A stretch of DNA of 64,000 bases from Sphingomonas phyllosphaerae (GTDB taxonomy: Bacteria > Pseudomonadota > Alphaproteobacteria > Sphingomonadales > Sphingomonadaceae). Position 1 is the first letter of the stretch, and each line of letters opens with the position of its first letter. Where the stretch lies: the NCBI RefSeq assembly GCF_029623345.1, contig NZ_JAPYKH010000013.1:1-64000 (forward strand), given 5' to 3'. Of this stretch, positions 44,503 to 53,016 are shown one piece after another. The position numbers and the translations under genes were made by a program. The notes under the pieces are model-generated. The model was not told where the DNA came from, ran no database searches, and worked only from the letters and a program-made list of their open reading frames with translations.

Positions 44503-46337
44503 GCGCTAGAAGAAGGAGCTCCTGCTTCTTCACCCGCGCACTCACCCTCGCGGCACTGCTCACCAGCGCCACCCCCGCATTCGCCGACCCGCTGGCCGAG
44601 CTGCGCGCGCGTCCGCCGCAGGACGAGGTGATCTACTTCGCGCTGCCCGACCGCTTCGACAACGCCGACCCGAGCAACGACCGCGGCGGGCTGAGCGGCG
44701 ACCGGCTCGTCACCGGCTATGACCCGACCGGCAAGGGCTTCTACCACGGCGGTGATCTCAAGGGGCTGACGCGCCGGCTCGACTATGTCGAGGCGCTCGG
44801 CGCGACCGCGATCTGGGTCGGCCCGATCTTCCGCAACAAGCCGGTGCAGGGGCCCAGGGGGCAGGAGAGCGCGGGCTATCACGGCTATTGGATCACCGAC
44901 TTCGAGCATGTCGACCCGCATCTCGGCACCGACGCCGAGTTCAAGGCGCTGGTCGACGCCGCGCACGCGCGCGGGATCAAGGTCTATATGGACATCATCG
45001 TCAACCACACCGCGGACGTGATCCGGTATCGCGAGTGCGGCGACTGCGCCTACCGCAGCCGCGCCGAATACCCATACCAACGCCGCGGCGGCGTCGACGG
45101 CACCGCGATCAATCCGGGCTTCGCCGGCGACCAGGACCAGAGCGCGGCCAATTTCGCGCGCCTGACCGACCCGAGCTACGCTTACACCCCGTTCATCCCC
45201 AAGGGTGAGGAGAAGGCCAAGTCACCGGCCTGGCTCAACGACATCACGCTCTACCACAATCGCGGCAACAGCACCTTCAGCAACGAGAGCTCGACGATGG
45301 GCGATTTCGTCGGGCTGGACGATCTGATGACCGAGAACCCGCGCGTCGCCAGCGGTATGATCGAGATCTTCGGCGGCTGGATCGACCGCTTCGGCGTGGA
45401 CGGCTTCCGCATCGACACCGCGCGCCACGTCAACCCCGAGTTCTGGCAGCGGTTCGTCCCCGCGATCCTGGTGCGGGCGAAGGCGCGCGGCATCCCCAAC
45501 TTCCACGTCTTCGGCGAGGTGGCGGCCGACCAGCTCGATCCCGGCCCGCTCGCGGTCCACACGCGCGTCGACAAGCTGCCGGCGGTGCTCGACTTCGCCT
45601 TCCGCCGCGCGGTGCTCGACACGGTGGCGGGCACGCGCGGCACCGATGCGTTCGAGACGCTGATCCGCGGCGACGCATTGTACGAGGGCGGCGAGGCGGT
45701 CGCGCGCACGCTCCCCACCTTCGTCAGCAACCATGACAACGGCCGCTTCGCTTTCTACGTGCGGCAAGCGCTGCCCCGGGCCAGCGACGACGAGGTGCTG
45801 CGTCGGGTCGAGCTCGCCAACGCGATGCTGCTCATGCTGCGCGGCGTGCCGACGATCTACTCGGGCGACGAGCAGGGCTTCACCGGCGACGGCAACGATC
45901 AGGACGCGCGCGAGGACATGTTCGCCAGCCGGGTCGCCAGCTACAACGACAACCGCCTGCTCGGCACCACCACGACCACCGCCACCGCGCATTTCGGGCG
46001 CGACAACCCGCTGTTCCGCCAGATCGCGGCGCTCGCGCGCGTGCGCCGTGCCGAGCCGGCGCTGCGTGCGGGGCGGACGCTGCTGCGCGCGCGCGGCGAC
46101 ACGCCGGGGCTGCTCGCGGTGTCGCGCGTCGATCCGGTGAGCGGGCGCGAGATCCTGCTCGCCTTCAACACCTCGACCCGGCCGATCGAGCGGATGGTCG
46201 AGATCGGCGTGCGCGGTGCCACTGCCGCCACGCTCGCGGGGGAGGGCTGTGCCGTGCGCGCGGCGGCGCCGGGATCGCTGCGTGTGACCTTGCCGCCGCT
46301 CGGCTATGCCGTGTGCGCTATCGGAGAGACAGAATGA
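44484..46337 (+). CDS. Secreted GH13 alpha-amylase, start codon unclear
   Basis: Hydrolyses starch or maltodextrin outside the cytoplasm. A signal-peptide-like stretch (ALTLAALLTSATPAFA) is followed by the mature enzyme from DPLAELRARPPQDEV. Catalytic GH13 residues are the Asp in DGFRIDTARH, the Glu in FHVFGEVAAD and the Asp in FVSNHDNGRF; IVNHTADVIRY is the first conserved region. The frame has no ATG, GTG or TTG between 44339 and the mature part. The coordinate given is an in-frame CTG inside a repeat arm and only marks the possible extent. The stop overlaps the alpha-glucosidase start (ATGA). Confidence 0.8.
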   Translation: MKRVQDGARRRSSCFFTRALTLAALLTSATPAFADPLAELRARPPQDEVIYFALPDRFDNADPSNDRGGLSGDRLVTGYDPTGKGFYHGGDLKGLTRRLDYVEALGATAIWVGPIFRNKPVQGPRGQESAGYHGYWITDFEHVDPHLGTDAEFKALVDAAHARGIKVYMDIIVNHTADVIRYRECGDCAYRSRAEYPYQRRGGVDGTAINPGFAGDQDQSAANFARLTDPSYAYTPFIPKGEEKAKSPAWLNDITLYHNRGNSTFSNESSTMGDFVGLDDLMTENPRVASGMIEIFGGWIDRFGVDGFRIDTARHVNPEFWQRFVPAILVRAKARGIPNFHVFGEVAADQLDPGPLAVHTRVDKLPAVLDFAFRRAVLDTVAGTRGTDAFETLIRGDALYEGGEAVARTLPTFVSNHDNGRFAFYVRQALPRASDDEVLRRVELANAMLLMLRGVPTIYSGDEQGFTGDGNDQDAREDMFASRVASYNDNRLLGTTTTTATAHFGRDNPLFRQIAALARVRRAEPALRAGRTLLRARGDTPGLLAVSRVDPVSGREILLAFNTSTRPIERMVEIGVRGATAATLAGEGCAVRAAAPGSLRVTLPPLGYAVCAIGETE

Positions 46338-48214
46338 CCGACCCGTGGTGGAAGGGCGCCGCCGTCTACCAGATCTACCCGCGCAGCTTCGCCGACGCGA
46401 ACGGCGATGGTGTAGGCGACCTGCGCGGCATCACCGCGCATCTCGACCATGTCGCTTCGCTCGGCGTCGACGCGATCTGGATCTCGCCCTTCTACACCTC
46501 GCCGATGCGCGATTTTGGCTATGACGTCGCCGATTACTGCGACGTCGACCCGATCTTCGGCACGCTCGACGACTTCGACGCTTTGGTGGCGCGCGCGCAC
46601 GCGCTGGGGCTGAAGGTGATCACCGATCAGGTCTGGTCGCACACGTCGGAGCAGCATCCCTGGTTTCGACAAAGCCGCCAGCGCCGCGACGGCGACAAGC
46701 ACGACTGGTACGTCTGGGCCGACGCGAAGGCGGACGGTTCGCCGCCCAACAACTGGCAGTCGGTGTTCGGCGGCCCGGCCTGGACGTGGGACGCGCGGCG
46801 CCAGCAATATTACCTCCACACCTTCCTGCGCGAGCAGCCCCAGCTCAACCTGCGCACCCCGGCGGTACAGGAGGCGCTGCTGGCGGTCGGGCGCTTCTGG
46901 CTCGAGCGCGGCGTCGACGGCTTCCGGCTCGACGCGATCAACCACGCGATGGGCAGCGCGGCGCTGACCGACAACCCGCCCGCGCCGCCCTCGAACAAGC
47001 CGCGGACCCGCTCGTTCGACTTCCAGCTCAAGCAGCACAGCCAGGATCAGCCCGACATGCTGCCCTTCGTCGAGCGCATCCGCGCGCTGACCGACGAATA
47101 TCCCGATCGCTTCACCGTCGCCGAGATCGGCGGCGAGGAGAGCGACTGGGTCCGCAAGGACTATACCGCGCCGCGCCGGCTCGACACCGCCTATGGCTTC
47201 GATTTCCTCTACGCCGAGCAACTCACCCCCGCACTGGTGCGCGCCGCGCTGGCGCAATGGCCCGGCGCCGCGGGGGAGGGCTGGCCGAGCTGGGCGTTCG
47301 AGAACCATGACGCGCCGCGCGCGGTGTCGCGCTGGGCGCTGCCCGAGCATCGCGACGCCTTCGCGCGCGCCAAGATGGTGCTGCTGGCGGGGCTGCGCGG
47401 CAATATCTTCCTCTACCAGGGGGAGGAACTCGGGCTGACCCAGGTGGCGGTGCCGTTCGAGCTGCTCCAGGACCCCGAGGCGATCGCCAACTGGCCGCTG
47501 ACGCTCAGCCGCGACGGCGCGCGCACGCCGATGCCGTGGCAGGCGGAGGGGCCGGGGCATGGCTTCACCGCGGGGACGCCGTGGCTGCCCTTCGGCGCGG
47601 ACCATGGCGCGCTGGCGGTGGACGCACAGGAGGCCGACGCGGGCTCGCTGCTGCACTGGACGCGGCGGCTGCTGGCGCTGCGCCGCGCCCATGCGGCGCT
47701 GCGGGTGGGAACGATCGCGTTCGTCGATCTGGGGCCAGGCGTGGTGGCGTTCGAGCGGGTCGCCGGGGACGAGCGGCTGCTGTGCGTGGTGAACCTGACG
47801 GCCGAGCCGCGCGAGCTGGTGCTGCCCGACGGTGTGACGCTGGTGGCGAGCGGGGTGAGCGGGGCGCGGTTCGAGGGCTATGGCGCGCTGCTGGCGCTGC
47901 GTGCCCCGGCGAAGGCCGGGGCCCAGTTGAGGGACGGTTCCGCCCCTCACGTGCCGCCCGCTGCTGGGCCCCGGCCTGCGCCGGGGCACGCGAGTGATGT
48001 GGGGCGGGACTCGTCCTTCAGCGGTGCCCCGGCGGAGGCCGGGGCCCAGGTGGGTGACGGTTCCGCATCTCACGCGCCGGCCGCAACCGGACCCCGGCGT
48101 TCGTCGGAGTGGACGGGAGAAGGGGACAAGTCGTCGCCGCTCGTCGCGGTTGACGCCCCCGCCGACGTCGACGTTGCCCCTACTACCACCCCGCTCGCGG
48201 TCCCCCGCGCATGA
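46334..48214 (+). CDS. GH13 alpha-glucosidase with a repeat-derived C-terminal tail
   Basis: A cytoplasmic oligosaccharide hydrolase. Catalytic residues are Asp200 (DGFRLDAINH), Glu264 (VAEIGGEES) and Asp326 (FENHDAPRAV). The enzyme proper ends near residue 523 (FEGYGALLALR), the normal length of the family. Residues 524-626 are encoded by two family A paired palindromes and the spacer between them (47901-48111) plus a short further stretch; they are Ala/Pro/Gly/Ser-rich and not enzyme-like. The start overlaps the amylase stop, and its own stop overlaps the transporter start (ATGA), so the operon coupling is intact despite the insertion. Confidence 0.92.
   Translation: MTDPWWKGAAVYQIYPRSFADANGDGVGDLRGITAHLDHVASLGVDAIWISPFYTSPMRDFGYDVADYCDVDPIFGTLDDFDALVARAHALGLKVITDQVWSHTSEQHPWFRQSRQRRDGDKHDWYVWADAKADGSPPNNWQSVFGGPAWTWDARRQQYYLHTFLREQPQLNLRTPAVQEALLAVGRFWLERGVDGFRLDAINHAMGSAALTDNPPAPPSNKPRTRSFDFQLKQHSQDQPDMLPFVERIRALTDEYPDRFTVAEIGGEESDWVRKDYTAPRRLDTAYGFDFLYAEQLTPALVRAALAQWPGAAGEGWPSWAFENHDAPRAVSRWALPEHRDAFARAKMVLLAGLRGNIFLYQGEELGLTQVAVPFELLQDPEAIANWPLTLSRDGARTPMPWQAEGPGHGFTAGTPWLPFGADHGALAVDAQEADAGSLLHWTRRLLALRRAHAALRVGTIAFVDLGPGVVAFERVAGDERLLCVVNLTAEPRELVLPDGVTLVASGVSGARFEGYGALLALRAPAKAGAQLRDGSAPHVPPAAGPRPAPGHASDVGRDSSFSGAPAEAGAQVGDGSASHAPAATGPRRSSEWTGEGDKSSPLVAVDAPADVDVAPTTTPLAVPRA
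47901..48111. repeat. Two REPIN-like pairs, family A, inside the alpha-glucosidase gene
   Basis: Arms at 47901-47926 (GTGCCCCGGCGAAGGCCGGG) and 47964-47989 (GGGCCCCGGCCTGCGCCGGG) are inverted to each other. A second pair is at 48024-48049 (GTGCCCCGGCGGAGGCCGGG) and about 48084-48111 (degenerate). The sequence between the arms also repeats (GTGACGGTTCCGC against GAGGGACGGTTCCGC). The frame stays open throughout. Confidence 0.85.
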
Positions 48215-49704
48215 CCCAGCCGCGCCGCCGCCACCAGTCGCTCGCCGGGCTGGCCAACATCAGCTTCGGCTTCTTCGGGATCCAGATCGGCTTCGCGCTG
48301 CAGAACGCGAACATGAGCCGCATCTTCCAGTCGCTCGGCACGCGGCTCGACGACCTGCCCGCGTTGTGGGTCGCCGCGCCGCTCACCGGGCTGCTCGTGC
48401 AGCCCGTCATCGGACACCTCAGCGACCGCACCTGGCTCGGCCGCTTCGGGCGGCGGCGCCCTTATTTTCTTGCCGGTGCGCTGCTCGCCGCACTGTCGCT
48501 GCTGGTCATGCCGCTCAGCCCCGGGCTGCTCGTCGCGGCGCTGATGCTGTGGGTGCTCGACGCCTCGCTCAACGTCTCGATGGAGCCGTTCCGCGCCTTT
48601 GTCGGCGACATGCTCGACCGCGACCAGCACGCCGCCGGCTATGGCGTGCAGACCGCCTTCATCGGCACGGGCGCGGTCGTCGGCTCGATCTTCCCCTGGC
48701 TGCTCGAGCAGGCAGGCGTGTCGAACGTCGCGCCGCCCGGCGTCATCCCCGCTTCGGTCCGCGTCGCTTTCTGGGTCGGCGGCGCCGCGCTGCTGCTGAG
48801 CGTGCTGTGGACGGTACTGACCACGCGCGAATATTCACCCGAGGAGATGGACGCGTTCGATGGCGCGCGCGCCGCGGACGCGGCCGAGGGCCATGCCGCG
48901 CTCGCCGCGCGCGGTGACCGCGCTCCACTCGCCTGGCTCGGCGCTGGCGCGGCCGTGGTCGCGCTCGTCGCCGCGCTCGGGCTGGAGAAGGAGATGTACC
49001 TGCTCGGCGCGCTGCTCGCCGGCTACGGCATCGCCAGCCTGGTCGCCATCCGTCGCGCGCGGCGGGGGCGGAGCGCGGGGATGCTGGGGCATCTCGTCGG
49101 CGACTTCGCGGGCATGCAGCCGCTGATGAAGCGGCTGGCGCTCGTCCAGTTCTTCAGCTGGTCGGCGCTGTTCATCATGTGGATCAACACCACGCCGGTC
49201 GTCACCGGCGCCTTCTACGGCGCGCCCGACGCGGCCAGCTCCGCCTATCAGGAGGGCGCCAACTGGGTCGACGTGCTGTTCGCCACCTACAACGGCGTGG
49301 CGGCGCTCTCCGCGCTGCTGCTGCTACCGTGGCTGGCGCGACGCGTCGGCAAGGCGCGGACCCATGCGGTCGGGCTCGGCTGCGGCGCGCTCGGCTTCGC
49401 CAGCATGTTCGTGGTGCCTGACGCGCGCTGGCTGCTGCTGAGCGAGGTGGCGATCGGCATCGCCTGGTCGACCATCCTGGCGATGCCCTATGCGATCCTC
49501 GCCTCCGCGCTGCCGCAGCGCAAGCTCGGGGTGTATATGGGGCTGTTCAACGTTTTCGTGGTGCTGCCGCAGCTGCTGGTGGCGACCGTGATGGGATCGA
49601 TTACCAAGCATCTCTTCCCGACCGAGCCGATCTGGACGATGGCCTTCGCCGCCGCGACGATGCTGGTCGCGGCAGGCGCGATGCTGCGGGTCCGGGTGGA
49701 GTAG
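48211..49704 (+). CDS. MFS sugar transporter (GPH/maltose-sucrose type)
   Basis: An inner-membrane transporter of 497 residues with 12 predicted helices. The start (LAGLANISFGFFGIQIGFAL), the motif QNANMSRIFQSLG and the loop IGHLSDRTWLGRFGRRRPY are typical of the glycoside-pentoside-hexuronide and SUT-like group, which includes the maltose transporter of Caulobacter-type mal loci. With the receptor, amylase and glucosidases this gives a route outer membrane, periplasm, cytoplasm for malto-oligosaccharides. The ATG overlaps the glucosidase stop. Confidence 0.9.
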   Translation: MTQPRRRHQSLAGLANISFGFFGIQIGFALQNANMSRIFQSLGTRLDDLPALWVAAPLTGLLVQPVIGHLSDRTWLGRFGRRRPYFLAGALLAALSLLVMPLSPGLLVAALMLWVLDASLNVSMEPFRAFVGDMLDRDQHAAGYGVQTAFIGTGAVVGSIFPWLLEQAGVSNVAPPGVIPASVRVAFWVGGAALLLSVLWTVLTTREYSPEEMDAFDGARAADAAEGHAALAARGDRAPLAWLGAGAAVVALVAALGLEKEMYLLGALLAGYGIASLVAIRRARRGRSAGMLGHLVGDFAGMQPLMKRLALVQFFSWSALFIMWINTTPVVTGAFYGAPDAASSAYQEGANWVDVLFATYNGVAALSALLLLPWLARRVGKARTHAVGLGCGALGFASMFVVPDARWLLLSEVAIGIAWSTILAMPYAILASALPQRKLGVYMGLFNVFVVLPQLLVATVMGSITKHLFPTEPIWTMAFAAATMLVAAGAMLRVRVE

Positions 49705-49718
49705 GCGAGGCGGTGCCC

Positions 49719-49794
49719 GTGTTCCTGCGCGCGCGGGAAACCAGAGCCACGAGCGTACCGCCTGTAATCCTGGGTCCCGCGTGCAGGAGCACAC
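49719..49794. repeat. REPIN-like paired palindrome, family E
   Basis: The left arm is GTGTTCCTGCGCGCGCGGGA and the right arm CTGGGTCCCGCGTGCAGGAG, ending in CAC. It follows the transporter stop by 15 bases and lies between convergent genes. Confidence 0.55.
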
Positions 49795-49799
49795 AACGT

Positions 49800-50003
49800 C
49801 TACGGCCGGCCGGGCGCCTTCTCGCCGCCTTCCGCGGCCAGCGCCATCGCGCGCGCGGTGCCGGTGGCGGGCTTGAGCCGGGTCGCCGCCGCGTCGCGGC
49901 CGTAGTTGAGGTAAAGTACCGTTGCGATCAGCAGAGCGATCGCGAGCAACGCGGGCCAACCGGCGAAGCTGCGGTAAGAGAAGCCGTGCTTGTCAGTGTC
50001 CAT
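49800..50003 (-). CDS. Small single-pass membrane protein
   Basis: A 67-residue protein from the ATG at 50001-50003, which has GAGGAA 6 bases upstream. A hydrophilic start (MDTDKHGFSYRSFAG) precedes one membrane helix (WPALLAIALLIATVLYL) and an Ala-rich tail. No family recognised. Confidence 0.6.
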   Translation of the reverse strand: MDTDKHGFSYRSFAGWPALLAIALLIATVLYLNYGRDAAATRLKPATGTARAMALAAEGGEKAPGRP

Positions 50004-50088
50004 GGCGTTCCTCGTGCGAGAGAGTCGCCGGTGCAATGACACAGTCGGCAGTCACGTTCCCGCTGATCGAGGTTACATTTTCTTGCTG

Positions 50089-50811
50089 TCAGGCGGCGCG
50101 GGGATGCGCCGAGAGCGCGGCCTCGGCCTGATCGAGCGCGCGCGGGTCGTCGACGTCGAGCCACCAGGCGTCGCCGACGTCCACCACCCGCGCCTCGCCG
50201 CGCGTCGCCAGCGCCTCGACCCCGGCCGAGATCGAGCCGCTGCCGCCCGCCGCGATCGACTCGCGGAGCGCGTCATGGAAGCGCGCGTCGACCGCGAACA
50301 CGCCGGTGTCGTAGCAGTCATAGTCGGGGAGGTGCTTGCCGATCGCGACGATGCGGTCGCCGTCGGTGCGCACGCGGGTGACGTCGTCCAGGTCCACCAG
50401 CGGGTTGTCGAGCCGGCGGTCGACCCCGAGCGTCAGCGCCGCTTCGGGTGCTGCGGCGACGCGCGCGATAAGCGCCGGGTCGAGCAGATGGTCCGCCATC
50501 ATCAGCAGGTGGCGGCGCGGGCCGATCGCCGCGGCGCCGGTCAGCACCGAATGGCCGTTCGCGAGCGACCAGTCGGGGGTGCGTACGCAGCGCAGCGGCA
50601 CCTGCAGCGTGGCGGCGACGGAAGCGAGGTGACGCTCCAGCCGCTCCCCCTCATGTCCCGTGACGACGGTGACGTCGGTCACGCCGCCGTCGAGCGCGGC
50701 ACGCAGCACGCGCTCGATCAGCGGGACGCCGTTGACGGGAGTCAGCGGCTTGGAGGGAGAGACCGCGCGCAGCCGGCTGCCATAGCCGGCCGCGACGATG
50801 AGCGCGTGCAA
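50089..50811 (-). CDS. Sugar/polyol-phosphate nucleotidyltransferase, probable CTP:inositol-1-phosphate cytidylyltransferase
   Basis: A 240-residue NTP-transferase fold. The N-terminal nucleotide loop is LIVAAGYGSRLRAVSPSKPL, with the catalytic Lys in SPSKPLTPV, and the metal Asp lies in LLMMADHLLD. The length and pattern resemble the cytidylyltransferase domain of IPCT/DIPPS, which makes CDP-inositol from inositol-1-phosphate and CTP. It is 10 bases downstream of the inositol-phosphate synthase gene, which supports that substrate; MobA-like alternatives are possible from sequence alone. The start appears to be a TTG without a strong ribosome-binding site, so translation may depend on the upstream gene. 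Confidence 0.75.
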   Translation of the reverse strand: MHALIVAAGYGSRLRAVSPSKPLTPVNGVPLIERVLRAALDGGVTDVTVVTGHEGERLERHLASVAATLQVPLRCVRTPDWSLANGHSVLTGAAAIGPRRHLLMMADHLLDPALIARVAAAPEAALTLGVDRRLDNPLVDLDDVTRVRTDGDRIVAIGKHLPDYDCYDTGVFAVDARFHDALRESIAAGGSGSISAGVEALATRGEARVVDVGDAWWLDVDDPRALDQAEAALSAHPRAA

Positions 50812-50821
50812 GGGGCGGGCC

Positions 50822-51928
50822 TTACTCGGCGGCGAGGCGCGCGTCGGCGTGGATGAACTCGTTGGTCATCGCTGCGGCCACGTCGTCGGTCACCTGCTGC
50901 GGCGGGTGCTTGCAGAAGAATGCCGACGGACCCTCGAGCGCGCCGGCGATGCCGCGCTCCAGGCCGAGCTTCACGCAGCGGATCGCGTCGACCACGACCG
51001 CGGCCGAGTTGGGCGAATCCTCGACCGACAGGCGCAGCTCGAGGTTCATCGGCACGCCGCCGAACAGGTCACCCTCCAGCCGGAGGAAGCACAGCTTGTT
51101 GTCGCCGAGCCAGGGGATGTAGTCCGACGGGCCGACGTGAATGTTCTCGTCCGCGAGCCGCTCGGCGATCACCGCCTGCACCGCCTCGGTCTTCGACTCC
51201 TTCTTGCTCGCCAGCCGGTTGCGGTCGAGCATGTTCATGAAGTCGGTGTTGCCGCCGGTGTTGAGCTGGTAGGTGTGATCGATCGTCACGCCGCGCTGGC
51301 CGAACAGGTTCGACAGCACGCGATGGACGATCGTCGCGCCGACCTGCGCCTTCACGTCGTCGCCGATGATCGGCAGGCCGGCGTCGGCGAACTTCTTCTC
51401 CCACTCGGGGCGCGAGGCGATGAACACCGGCATGCAGTTGACCACGCCGAGGCCCGCCTCGAGCGCGCACTCCATGTAGAACTCCGTCGCCTCCTGGCTG
51501 CCGACCGGCAGGAAGTTGACGAGGATCTCGGCACCGGTGCGCTTGAGCTCGGCGATGATCTCCGCCTTCTCCGCGTCGCGCGTGTCGTTGATCTCGAAGC
51601 CGCGGTCGTTGGCGGCGGTGAGCATGTGCGGCGCGACGCCGTCCAGCTTGGCACCCATCTTCACGATCGTCCCGGTCTTGGGCACGTCCGCGTGGAATAC
51701 CTTGGTGCAATTCGGCTTGGCGAAGATCGCCTCGCCCAGGTCGAGGCCGACCTTGCGCGAGTCGACGTCGAACGCCGCGACGAAATCGAGGTCGCCGACC
51801 TTGTAGCCGCCAATCTCCTCATGGATCAGACCGGCGGCGGTGTTGCTGCCGGCATAGTGGTATTTGCCCTGCACGAGGCTGCTCGCGCAGTTCCCAACCC
51901 CAATGACCGCCACCTTGATCGAAGCCAT
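50822..51928 (-). CDS. ino1: Inositol-3-phosphate synthase (myo-inositol-1-phosphate synthase)
   Basis: NAD-dependent cyclisation of glucose-6-phosphate to L-myo-inositol-1-phosphate. The 368-residue protein begins with a Rossmann motif (VAVIGVGNCASSLVQG). NFLPVGSQEATEFYMECALE, NCMPVFIASRPEW, and DDVKAQVGATIVHRVL with the loop NTGGNTDFMNMLDRNRLASK are conserved in the bacterial/archaeal short form, which is shorter than the eukaryotic enzyme. The start is the ATG at 51926-51928. It is cotranscribed with the nucleotidyltransferase and divergent from the phosphatidyltransferase. Confidence 0.93.
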   Translation of the reverse strand: MASIKVAVIGVGNCASSLVQGKYHYAGSNTAAGLIHEEIGGYKVGDLDFVAAFDVDSRKVGLDLGEAIFAKPNCTKVFHADVPKTGTIVKMGAKLDGVAPHMLTAANDRGFEINDTRDAEKAEIIAELKRTGAEILVNFLPVGSQEATEFYMECALEAGLGVVNCMPVFIASRPEWEKKFADAGLPIIGDDVKAQVGATIVHRVLSNLFGQRGVTIDHTYQLNTGGNTDFMNMLDRNRLASKKESKTEAVQAVIAERLADENIHVGPSDYIPWLGDNKLCFLRLEGDLFGGVPMNLELRLSVEDSPNSAAVVVDAIRCVKLGLERGIAGALEGPSAFFCKHPPQQVTDDVAAAMTNEFIHADARLAAE

Positions 51929-51971
51929 TCTACCCCACTTGTCGGCCCCTAGCCGAGCTGAAGACATATAC

Positions 51972-52001
51972 GTTGCCGCTTCGTGACAGATACGTGGCAA
52001 C
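51972..52001. promoter_or_regulatory. Inverted repeat between the divergent inositol genes
   Basis: GTTGCC and GGCAAC arms are separated by 18 bases within the 129-base divergent promoter region. TTGACA on the minus strand (52002-52007) adjoins it and may be the -35 of the synthase gene. A candidate operator for both transcripts. Confidence 0.4.
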
Positions 52002-52057
52002 TGTCAAGCGGACCGAACGCCTGTATAGGCGCGCCGGGGCAAATGCACGAGGAACGC

Positions 52058-52927
52058 GTGAACGATTCCGAACCGGCTGTGGCGGGGAAGCCGCGGGAGC
52101 TTCAAGGCTTTCTGAACAGGACGATCTATCACCCGCTGGCGCACCTGCTGGCGCGCGCGCTGGTACCGACGCCGGTGACGCCGAACATGGTCTCGATCGT
52201 CGGCGCGCTGATGGTGATGGCGGCGGCGGTGCTGTACGCGCGGGTGGGAACGCCCGCGGCGATCGCGCTCGGCTTCCTGCTCCACTGCCTGTGGCACGTG
52301 GTGGACGGCGCCGACGGCGCGTTGGCGCGGTTGTCGGGGCGTGCGTCGCCCTCGGGCGAGATCGTCGACGGGCTGTGCGACTATGCCGGGCACGCGGTGA
52401 TGTACACGCTGCTCGGCGCGGCGATGGACGACCGCATCGGCTGGATCGCCTGGCCGATCGTGGTGCTCGCGGGGGTGAGCCGCGCGGTCCAGTCGGTCTT
52501 CGCCGAGAGCCAGCGCCGGACCTACCAGTGGTGGGCCTATGACGTGCCGTGGCTGCAGACCGCCAAGTCGGGCGGCGACGGCATCGGCGTGCGGCTCTCC
52601 GCGCTGTATCTCTGGGCGTGGCACAAGATGTCGGGGCCGACGCAGGTGGTGAACGCACTGGTGGCGAGCGCTGCCGCTGATCCGCCCGAGCGCCGCCGCA
52701 TCGCACAGATCGCGCGCGAGGAAGGGCGCAAGCTGCTCCCGGCCGCCGCGGTGCTCGGCGCCAACCCGCGCACCATCCTGCTCGGGCTCAGCATGATCGC
52801 GGGGACGCCGCTGTGGTTCTTCCTGATCGAGATCGTGGTGCTCAACGTGGTGCTGGTGCTCGCGATCGTGCAGGCTGCCTATGTCGGGCGGCGGATGACC
52901 CAGCTGATCGCGCACGGGCACCGCTGA
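52058..52927 (+). CDS. CDP-alcohol phosphatidyltransferase
   Basis: An integral membrane enzyme of about 289 residues that transfers a phosphoalcohol from a CDP-activated donor to an alcohol. The family signature D-x2-D-G-x2-A-R-x8-G-x3-D-x3-D is complete in DGADGALARLSGRASPSG followed by EIVDGLCDYAGH. Several hydrophobic helices surround it. The GTG at 52058 has GAGGAA upstream; an ATG at 52043 would add five residues. Beside an inositol-phosphate synthase and a nucleotidyltransferase, the likely substrates are CDP-inositol and a lipid or inositol-phosphate acceptor; the mycobacterial-type reaction with CDP-diacylglycerol is an alternative. Confidence 0.88.
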   Translation: MNDSEPAVAGKPRELQGFLNRTIYHPLAHLLARALVPTPVTPNMVSIVGALMVMAAAVLYARVGTPAAIALGFLLHCLWHVVDGADGALARLSGRASPSGEIVDGLCDYAGHAVMYTLLGAAMDDRIGWIAWPIVVLAGVSRAVQSVFAESQRRTYQWWAYDVPWLQTAKSGGDGIGVRLSALYLWAWHKMSGPTQVVNALVASAAADPPERRRIAQIAREEGRKLLPAAAVLGANPRTILLGLSMIAGTPLWFFLIEIVVLNVVLVLAIVQAAYVGRRMTQLIAHGHR

Positions 52928-53016
52928 CCTGCGCCGGCGGCGCGCGGGAACCGCGTGCGCGACCCGCGGGTTGCCTGCGGCAAGAACATGGATCAGCGAG
53001 ATTTAGGGAGCGAGCG

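Noticed and set aside
49719..49794. CRISPR-like repeat-spacer pattern
   Set aside because: Only two inverted arms, not direct repeats at regular spacing; no cas genes in the window.
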